From Flavobacteriales bacterium (lineage in GTDB: Bacteria > Bacteroidota > Bacteroidia > Flavobacteriales > UBA7430), in contig JANXFM010000166.1 of the NCBI GenBank assembly GCA_024959975.1, positions 1 through 6,301 on the forward strand: DNA of 6,301 nucleotides, read 5' to 3'. The position numbers and the translations under genes are program-made. Below are positions 1 through 4,871 of this stretch, in pieces. Each line of letters opens with the position of its first letter. Position 1 is the stretch's first letter. The notes below the pieces were generated by a model. That model was not told the origin of the DNA. It worked only from the letters and a program-made list of their open reading frames with translations, and did not search any database.

Positions 1-224
1 AAGATCAATCCTACAAGATCTGCATTTTTTGTTCCTTCTTTGACTTTTTTCGCCAAATCATTTAAATGCATATTACATGGATTCCCTTCGTAACCCGTAC
101 TTGCTATTCCCACAAAAGGTTTGGCAAAATCTTCTTTGCTCAATCCTATGGCGTGCAACATAGCTTTTGCAGCAGGTTGAGAATCATCTTGCGTTACACG
201 ACAGCTGTATTTATTTAATTTCAT
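1..224 (-). CDS. ilvD: Dihydroxy-acid dehydratase, N-terminal part (runs off window)
   Basis: Dihydroxy-acid dehydratase converts 2,3-dihydroxyisovalerate to 2-ketoisovalerate (and the isoleucine counterpart) in the cytoplasm, using an Fe-S cluster. I translated the 74 codons visible from an ATG at 224-222. The start MKLNKYSCRVTQDDSQPAAK, then VGIASTGYEGNPCNMHLNDLA (residues 38-58) and VKEG, matches the family N-terminus. Cys50 in the NPCN motif is the expected first cluster ligand. The other two cysteines and the rest of a roughly 560-residue protein lie outside the window. The gene is 46 nt downstream of leuB on the same strand with no terminator between, so it is probably co-transcribed. 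Its product 2-ketoisovalerate is the LeuA substrate. There is no Shine-Dalgarno motif. A short imperfect palindrome (TTGTTTAACAA, 240-250) lies 15 nt upstream of the start. Confidence 0.93.
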   Translation of the reverse strand, partial: MKLNKYSCRVTQDDSQPAAKAMLHAIGLSKEDFAKPFVGIASTGYEGNPCNMHLNDLAKKVKEGTKNADLVGLI

Positions 225-270
225 TGCAATTCAGGTAAATTGTTTAACAAAAAAAGTGTTTCCGACCTAC

Positions 271-1389
271 TTAGATAATCGTTGATTGCCCAAGTTGTAC
301 ATTTTCGGAATTGACATTAGAATCTTTAGGGTTTAATATGTAGCGGGCAATAAAATCACCTACTTTTTCTGTTGTTAACGGGTTTTTTTCGTTTAGATCG
401 GGTGTTGTCAGATTTAACTCCAGAGCTTTTTCTACCGCCGTATTGATCGTCTGTGCTTCTTTCATCAGGTTAAAATGCTCTAATAACATAGCTGCAGATA
501 ATATGGCTGCTATTGGATTAGCAATTCCTTTTCCTGTGGCTTGCGGGTAAGATCCGTGTATGGGTTCGAACATTGAATGACGGTTTCCGACTGAAGCAGA
601 TGCCAACAATCCGATCGACCCGCCAATAACACTGGCTTCGTCAGAAATAATATCACCAAACATGTTGTTTGTAAGAATGACATCAAACTGACTTGGATTT
701 AAAATTAATTGCATGGCAGCATTATCGACAAATAAGAAATTCAGTTCCACATCAGGGTAGGAGGCAGCAGCAAGTTCTGTGACTACTTTTCTCCATAGAC
801 GAGAAGATTCTAATACGTTTGCCTTATCTACTAAGGTTACTTTATTTCTTCTTTTTTGAGCCGCCTTAAATGCTAAGTGGCTGATGCGTTCGATCTCCGG
901 TTTAGAATATTCGCACAGGTCAGATGCAACCGTACCATCTTTACTAATTTTTTTCTCACCAAAATAGATCCCGCCGGTCAATTCTCTGTAAATTGTAATG
1001 TCGGTTCCTTCGATGATCTCTCTTTTTAAAGGAGATTTCTCGATTAGGGTGTCATAGGCTTTTAAGGGACGTATGTTGGCATACAAGCCCAGCTCTTTTC
1101 TAAGCTTTAACAAGCCTTGTTCTGGACGAACGGGAGCACTTGGGTCATTATCGTACTTAGGAGCACCGATAGATCCAAAGAGTACTGTATCCGTATTTGA
1201 ACAGAGTTCCAAAGTTTTTTCGGGCAGGGGATCTCCTGTTTCGTCGATGGCGATGGCTCCAACAAGCCCTTCTTTGAATACAAATGTATGCTCAAAAGTA
1301 TGAGCAATAGCTTTTAATGCTTTGATGGCTTGGGAGGTTACTTCCGGTCCGATACCATCTCCTGATAATACGGCGATATCTAGTTTCAT
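271..1389 (-). CDS. leuB: 3-isopropylmalate dehydrogenase
   Basis: LeuB oxidatively decarboxylates 3-isopropylmalate to 2-ketoisocaproate, the third step of the leucine branch. The 372-residue length is normal for this cytoplasmic, usually homodimeric enzyme. Visible motifs are GDGIGPEV (10-17), LRKELGLYANIRP (96-108, substrate arginines R97 and R107), RELTGGIYFGE (135-145, catalytic Tyr142), DKANVLESSRLWR (188-200, catalytic Lys189), VDNAAM with Asp222, NMFGDIISDEAS (242-253, metal ligands Asp246 and Asp250) and FEPIHGSYPQATGKGIANP (274-292). The cofactor loop reads HGSYPQATGKG where characterised NAD enzymes have HGSAPDIAGKG, so Gln283 replaces the Asp that contacts the adenosine ribose. 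The motifs and leu context make isocitrate or tartrate dehydrogenase unlikely. The ATG start gives the conserved MKLDIAVLSGDGIGPEV. The gene follows leuD by 60 nt, a gap that holds a hairpin. Confidence 0.97.
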   Translation of the reverse strand: MKLDIAVLSGDGIGPEVTSQAIKALKAIAHTFEHTFVFKEGLVGAIAIDETGDPLPEKTLELCSNTDTVLFGSIGAPKYDNDPSAPVRPEQGLLKLRKELGLYANIRPLKAYDTLIEKSPLKREIIEGTDITIYRELTGGIYFGEKKISKDGTVASDLCEYSKPEIERISHLAFKAAQKRRNKVTLVDKANVLESSRLWRKVVTELAAASYPDVELNFLFVDNAAMQLILNPSQFDVILTNNMFGDIISDEASVIGGSIGLLASASVGNRHSMFEPIHGSYPQATGKGIANPIAAILSAAMLLEHFNLMKEAQTINTAVEKALELNLTTPDLNEKNPLTTEKVGDFIARYILNPKDSNVNSENVQLGQSTII

Positions 1390-1409
1390 AGAATGTAATT
1401 TAGTCTGTG

Positions 1410-1429
1410 TTTTGAGTTTTTACTCAAAA
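1410..1429 (-). repeat. Perfect 8-bp hairpin in the leuD-leuB gap
   Basis: The minus-strand transcript would read UUUUGAGU-AAAA-ACUCAAAA: a perfect 8-bp stem with a 4-nt loop, ending 20 nt before the leuB ATG. The bases after the 3' arm (CACAGACTAAATTACATTCT) contain no U-run, so it does not look like an intrinsic terminator. It may act in mRNA processing, stability or leuB translation, but the stem is AU-rich and its role is inferred only. Confidence 0.5.
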
Positions 1430-1449
1430 TGTTTTGTTGTTGTTTTAAC

Positions 1450-2037
1450 TTATGCCCTGGATCCTTCAAAGGCTTCAATATCATCTTTGTTACTCACCAG
1501 GAAATCAATGTCATCATACCCATTAATAAGACATGTTTTTTTGTAGTCACTGATATCGAAATCTTCCGATGAATCGGCCGACAAGATCGTTATTTTTTGG
1601 TTTCCCAGATCTACTTCGATCAGCGTAGTTGGATCTTTTTTTATTTCTGCAAAAAGCTCTTCAAGGAATGCAGGAGACACCTGAATAGGTAAAACCCCGT
1701 TGTTTAAAGCATTTCCTTTAAAAATATCCGCAAAAAAACTTGACACAACGACCTTAATCCCATAACCTTGAACTGCCCAGGCAGCGTGTTCTCTACTAGA
1801 ACCACATCCAAAATTATCTCCGGCAACTAATATGCTGCCTGAATATGTTTTATCATTCAACGGAAATTCTGTGTTGATACTTCCGTCTTTATTAAATCGC
1901 CAATCCCGGAATAAATTTTCGCCAAAGCCCTCTTTGTCTGTTGCTTTGAGAAAACGAGCAGGGATGATCTGATCCGTATCGATATTTTCTATGGCCAATG
2001 GAATGGCTGATGATGTCAATTTTGTGAACTTATCCAT
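1450..2037 (-). CDS. leuD: 3-isopropylmalate dehydratase small subunit
   Basis: LeuD is the small (swivel-domain) subunit of isopropylmalate isomerase. With LeuC it converts 2-isopropylmalate to 3-isopropylmalate via isopropylmaleate. The 195-residue product has NIDTDQIIPARFL (18-30) and GDNFGCGSSREHAAWAV (73-89), the two signature stretches of bacterial LeuD, and its length is typical. The same frame is open upstream to 2202, but that extension (MTTKFRRVNI...) overlaps the end of leuC and has no resemblance to LeuD. The ATG at 2037-2035 giving MDKFTKLTSSAIPL is the homology-supported start. It lies one base after the leuC TGA (TGATATG), which suggests translational coupling of the two subunits of one heterodimer. 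Confidence 0.96.
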   Translation of the reverse strand: MDKFTKLTSSAIPLAIENIDTDQIIPARFLKATDKEGFGENLFRDWRFNKDGSINTEFPLNDKTYSGSILVAGDNFGCGSSREHAAWAVQGYGIKVVVSSFFADIFKGNALNNGVLPIQVSPAFLEELFAEIKKDPTTLIEVDLGNQKITILSADSSEDFDISDYKKTCLINGYDDIDFLVSNKDDIEAFEGSRA

Positions 2038-2041
2038 ATCA
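2035..2041 (-). other. leuC stop / leuD start junction (TGATATG)
   Basis: The leuC stop codon TGA (2041-2039) and the leuD start ATG (2037-2035) are separated by a single T. No Shine-Dalgarno motif is evident just upstream. The spacing suits ribosome reinitiation, which would keep the two subunits of isopropylmalate isomerase near equal amounts. The coupling is an inference from spacing. Confidence 0.6.
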
Positions 2042-3421
2042 AACCGCTTGTTTAGTAATGTCAATAATTTTCCCGTTGATTGCAGTAGCTGCTGCAACAA
2101 GAGGACTGGCAAGAATGGTTCGAGCTCCTTGCCCTTGTCTTCCTTCAAAGTTCCTGTTGGAGGTAGAAACACAATATTCACCCTCCGGAATTTTGTCGTC
2201 ATTCATGGCCAGGCAAGCAGAGCATCCGGGTTGTCTTAATTGGAAGCCTGCTTGTTCGAAGATATCTTTTAATCCCTCGTCTTCGATTTGTTTGGCTACC
2301 TGTTGCGATCCGGGAACTAACCAGGCTGTAACATGATCGGCTTTGGTTTTTCCTTTGATGTAATTTGCCGCAGCTCTAAAGTCTTCAATTCTACCGTTGG
2401 TACAACTACCAATAAATACATAATTGATCTTTTGATCAACTAAGGATTGCCCTTTTTTAAAGTCCATGTAAGCCAGTGACTTCTCGAAGGATGCATTGTC
2501 TTCTGCAGGAATGTTTTCGTGAATTTTGATCCCCATACCCGGGTTTGTACCGAAGGTGATCATCGGTTCGATGTCTTCAGCCTTAAAATGATATTCCTGA
2601 TCAAAAACAGCCCCTTCGTCGGTAGGCAATGTTTTCCAATATGCCGTTTTCTTATCAAATTCTTCTCCCTGTGGAGCAAACTCACGTCCTTTTATGTAGT
2701 CAAAGGTTGTCTCATCCGGAGCGATCATTCCTCCACGAGCACCCATTTCGATGCTCATATTACAAACGGTCATTCGACCTTCCATGGACATTTCTTCGAA
2801 TACTGTACCTGCATATTCACAGAAATAACCCGTACCGGAGTTCGTCCCTAATTTAGCGATGATGTACAAGATCACATCTTTTGGAAGCACACCCGGCTTA
2901 AGTGTTCCGTTAACCGTTATTCTGAGACTTTTTGGTTTTTCAAGCAACAGACACTGACTGGCAAATACCTGAGCTACCTGACTGGTTCCAATTCCAAAAG
3001 CAATAGATCCAAAAGCACCGTGTGTAGAGGTGTGACTGTCTCCACATACCATAGTCATGCCAGGTTGTGTGATCCCCAATTCAGGAGCCATTACATGGGC
3101 AATACCATTGTATTTATGCCCCAGATCATACAGGGTGATGTTGTTTTTAGCACAATTCTTATTGAGTTGTTCCAGTTGCTTTCTGGACATCTCATCCTTT
3201 ACGGGAAGATGTTGGTCTGTGGTAGGCGTATTGTGATCTGCCGTAGCAACAATCTGCTCCGGTCGAAAAACAGGAATACCACGTTGCTCAAGCTCATTAA
3301 AGGCTTGTGGACTTGTTACTTCATGGATCAAATGTTTGTCAATGTAAAGAATTTGAAGCTTGTTCTTCATTTCTTTGACAACATGTGCATCCCAAACTTT
3401 ATCAAATAAGGTTTTCTTCAC
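2039..3421 (-). CDS. leuC: 3-isopropylmalate dehydratase large subunit
   Basis: LeuC is the aconitase-family catalytic subunit of isopropylmalate isomerase and carries the [4Fe-4S] cluster. The 460-residue product is close to the usual ~465. Motifs include HEVTSPQAF (33-41), VCGDSHTSTHGAFGSIAFG (125-143, aconitase signature), SMEGRMTVCNMSIEMGA (212-228), APDETTFDYIKGR (234-246), FIGSCTNGRIED (336-347), PGCSACLAMNDD (398-409) and STSNRNFEGRQG (419-430). Expected cluster ligands Cys340, Cys400 and Cys403 are all present. The start codon is GTG (3421-3419): it yields MKKTLFDKVWDAHVV, matching the family N-terminus, and an in-frame TAA lies four codons upstream. The next in-frame ATG, at residue 18, would delete conserved sequence. 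The gene follows leuA by 78 nt and abuts leuD. Confidence 0.97.
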   Translation of the reverse strand: MKKTLFDKVWDAHVVKEMKNKLQILYIDKHLIHEVTSPQAFNELEQRGIPVFRPEQIVATADHNTPTTDQHLPVKDEMSRKQLEQLNKNCAKNNITLYDLGHKYNGIAHVMAPELGITQPGMTMVCGDSHTSTHGAFGSIAFGIGTSQVAQVFASQCLLLEKPKSLRITVNGTLKPGVLPKDVILYIIAKLGTNSGTGYFCEYAGTVFEEMSMEGRMTVCNMSIEMGARGGMIAPDETTFDYIKGREFAPQGEEFDKKTAYWKTLPTDEGAVFDQEYHFKAEDIEPMITFGTNPGMGIKIHENIPAEDNASFEKSLAYMDFKKGQSLVDQKINYVFIGSCTNGRIEDFRAAANYIKGKTKADHVTAWLVPGSQQVAKQIEDEGLKDIFEQAGFQLRQPGCSACLAMNDDKIPEGEYCVSTSNRNFEGRQGQGARTILASPLVAAATAINGKIIDITKQAV

Positions 3422-3432
3422 AACTTTTTTTT
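3419..3432 (-). promoter_or_regulatory. leuC translation start: A8 tract then GTG
   Basis: On the minus strand the start region reads AAAAAAAAGTTGTGAAG: eight A residues (3432-3425), GTT, then the GTG start. There is no purine-rich Shine-Dalgarno motif. An A-rich stretch ahead of the start fits the known Bacteroidetes habit of relying on A-rich, unstructured upstream sequence. The run lies outside the reading frame, so slippage in it would not frameshift leuC. Confidence 0.55.
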
Positions 3433-3444
3433 AAGTATTTATCA

Positions 3445-3473
3445 GAACAATAATCGAAAAAGATTAAATGTTC
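3445..3473 (-). repeat. Two-part hairpin in the leuA-leuC gap
   Basis: The minus-strand transcript would read GAACA-UU-UAAUC-UUUUUC-GAUUA-U-UGUUC: an outer 5-bp stem, a small 2x1 internal loop, an inner 5-bp stem and a 6-nt loop. The 3' arm ends 23 nt before the leuC GTG. No U-run follows the 3' arm directly (TGATAAATACTT), so an intrinsic terminator is unlikely. Function is unknown; processing or partial attenuation between leuA and leuC are possibilities. Confidence 0.5.
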
Positions 3474-3499
3474 CTTGTTATTTGTTGTTAGCTCAATGC

Positions 3500-4660
3500 T
3501 TAGGCAACGTTACCTGAATTTTTTACGATCTGGTGAATGTCTTCATCAACAATCTCTTTCTTTTCATCTGCAAAGGAAAGAAAGATCTTGTAAGCCTTAT
3601 CCAATTCTATTTTGGTTAGGTTGTAACCTATTTTATTGGCTCTGTAGGCTAGGGCAGCTCTACCACTACGTGCAGTTAGTATGATGGCTGATTCTGAGGC
3701 TCCAACTTCATCCGGATCAATGATCTCATAGGTCTCCCGGTGTTTAATAACCCCATCCTGGTGAATTCCCGAGCTATGTGCAAATGCATTTACGCCTACG
3801 ATGGCTTTATTGGGTTGCACAACGATCCCCATACTTTCGGATACCATTCGGCTCGTGTCAAACAATAATTTCGGGTTAATATTCGTGTGAAGACCTAATG
3901 AGTCATGTTGTCTCATGATCATGACGACTTCCTCTAATGCCGTATTTCCGGCGCGTTCTCCGATACCGTTTATCGTACATTCTATTTGTCTGGCACCATT
4001 AAGAACCCCTGCCATGGAATTCGCTGTTGCTAAACCGAGGTCATTATGACAGTGGCAGGAAATGATTACATTATCAATTCCTTTTACGTTCTCTTTTAGG
4101 TATTTTATTTTTGCACCGTATTCTTCCGGAAGACAATATCCGGTGGTATCAGGCATATTTAACACCGTAGCACCGGCTTTTATCACCGCTTCGCAAACAC
4201 GTGCTAAATATTCATTGTCAGTACGTCCGGCATCTTCTGCATAAAACTCTACATCTTCTACAAATGACTTGGCGTATTTAACGGCAGCAACACCTCGTTC
4301 AATAATTTTCTCTTTGGTAGAGTTGAACTTGTGTTTTATGTGAAGGTCTGAAGTTCCTATTCCCGTATGTATTCTCGGGTGTTTCGCATATTTCAGTGCT
4401 TCAGCTGCTATTTTTATGTCATTCTCAACCGATCTTGAGAGTGCACAAACAGTTGCATTTTTAACTATTTTAGCAATCTCACTTACCGAGGTGAAATCGC
4501 CCGGGCTGGAAATAGGGAAACCTGCTTCCATAACATCGACTCCAAGCTCGTCAAGACGCTTTGCAATGACTAGTTTTTGCTCTGTGTTTAATTTGCAACC
4601 AGGGACCTGTTCTCCGTCTCTTAGGGTTGTGTCGAAAATTTGTACATTGTTACCGCTCAT
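3500..4660 (-). CDS. leuA: 2-isopropylmalate synthase, short form
   Basis: LeuA condenses acetyl-CoA with 2-ketoisovalerate to 2-isopropylmalate, the committed step of leucine synthesis. The 386-residue product has the catalytic TIM-barrel motifs FDTTLRDGEQVPG (9-21, Arg14 and metal ligand Asp15), VMEAGFPISSPGDF (43-56), EDAGRT (142-147), CHCHNDLGLA (202-211, metal ligands His203 and His205), NGIGERAGN (231-239) and AHSSGIHQDGV (294-304). Compared with the ~523-residue E. coli enzyme, it aligns from the N-terminus and stops just after the linker subdomain (about E. coli residue 385). The whole leucine-binding regulatory domain is therefore absent. The 78 nt before leuC cannot encode it, so this is a true short form. 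Homocitrate or citramalate synthase are alternatives by fold, but first place in a leuACDB operon favours LeuA. The ATG gives MSGNNVQIFDTTLRDGEQ, matching the family start; there is no Shine-Dalgarno, and CCCCCT directly precedes the ATG. Confidence 0.93.
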   Translation of the reverse strand: MSGNNVQIFDTTLRDGEQVPGCKLNTEQKLVIAKRLDELGVDVMEAGFPISSPGDFTSVSEIAKIVKNATVCALSRSVENDIKIAAEALKYAKHPRIHTGIGTSDLHIKHKFNSTKEKIIERGVAAVKYAKSFVEDVEFYAEDAGRTDNEYLARVCEAVIKAGATVLNMPDTTGYCLPEEYGAKIKYLKENVKGIDNVIISCHCHNDLGLATANSMAGVLNGARQIECTINGIGERAGNTALEEVVMIMRQHDSLGLHTNINPKLLFDTSRMVSESMGIVVQPNKAIVGVNAFAHSSGIHQDGVIKHRETYEIIDPDEVGASESAIILTARSGRAALAYRANKIGYNLTKIELDKAYKIFLSFADEKKEIVDEDIHQIVKNSGNVA

Positions 4661-4692
4661 AGGGGGATAAAATAAATTATCAGTTCCGATAT

Positions 4693-4710
4693 TTGTTTCA
4701 GATAAAACAA
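4693..4710 (-). repeat. Inverted repeat in the leuA leader
   Basis: TTGTTT (4693-4698) and AAACAA (4705-4710) flank CAGATA, giving a 6-bp stem with a 6-nt loop in the leuA 5' leader, 32 nt ahead of the ATG. It is weak and AU-rich and could be chance; no U-run follows to suggest a terminator. Confidence 0.3.
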
Positions 4711-4714
4711 CCCG

Positions 4715-4744
4715 AAAAAATATCTTTCTTGTATGTTTTCTAAA
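4715..4744 (-). promoter_or_regulatory. Possible leuA promoter (Bacteroidetes type)
   Basis: On the minus strand TTTA (4744-4741) is followed after 18 nt by TATTTTTT (4722-4715). The primary Bacteroidetes consensus is TTTG or TTG about 19-21 nt before TAnnTTTG, so each box misses its final G. Transcription would begin near 4705-4710, giving a leader of about 45-50 nt. It is the best match I found for leuA but is weak in such AT-rich DNA. Confidence 0.22.
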
Positions 4745-4871
4745 TCTATTACGAATTTATAATTTGGTGATTTAAAAGTGCAGCGTTTTATCCAATCAAT
4801 TACAATGTTTAAACGATTGAATAAGACCCTCTACAGTTGGTGGTTAACCTTTTACAGAATAAACTCTTACG

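Larger units (their letters stand above)
4661..4871. other. Divergent intergenic region, leuA leader and promoters
   Basis: This 211-nt AT-rich region separates leuA from the divergent unknown gene and must hold control signals for at least the leu operon. There is no ATG on the minus strand across it, so no ATG-started leader peptide precedes leuA, and I see no T-box-like structure. Two self-complementary octamers, GTTTAAAC (4807-4814) and GGTTAACC (4842-4849), lie near the plus-strand gene with centres 35 bp apart. For that gene a very weak Bacteroidetes-type promoter match is TTTA (4808-4811), 20 nt, TACAGTTG (4832-4839). None of these is convincing alone. Confidence 0.6.

Noticed and set aside
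1410..1429. The leuD-leuB hairpin as an intrinsic terminator
   Set aside because: No U-run follows the 3' arm on the transcribed strand, and leuB continues the same pathway 20 nt later.
2038..2202. A 55-codon upstream extension of the leuD reading frame
   Set aside because: It overlaps the conserved C-terminal coding part of leuC in another frame and has no LeuD similarity; the ATG at 2037 matches the family start.
3020..3409. A 129-codon plus-strand open frame inside leuC
   Set aside because: It is antisense to strongly conserved LeuC coding sequence and its translation resembles no family; a shadow frame.
3425..3432. The A8/T8 tract before leuC as a phase-variation switch
   Set aside because: It lies in untranslated sequence upstream of the GTG, so length changes would not alter the reading frame.
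4661..4871. A leucine-rich leader peptide or T-box ahead of leuA
   Set aside because: No ATG is present on the minus strand in this interval, and no T-box sequence or tandem leucine codons in a plausible small frame were seen.
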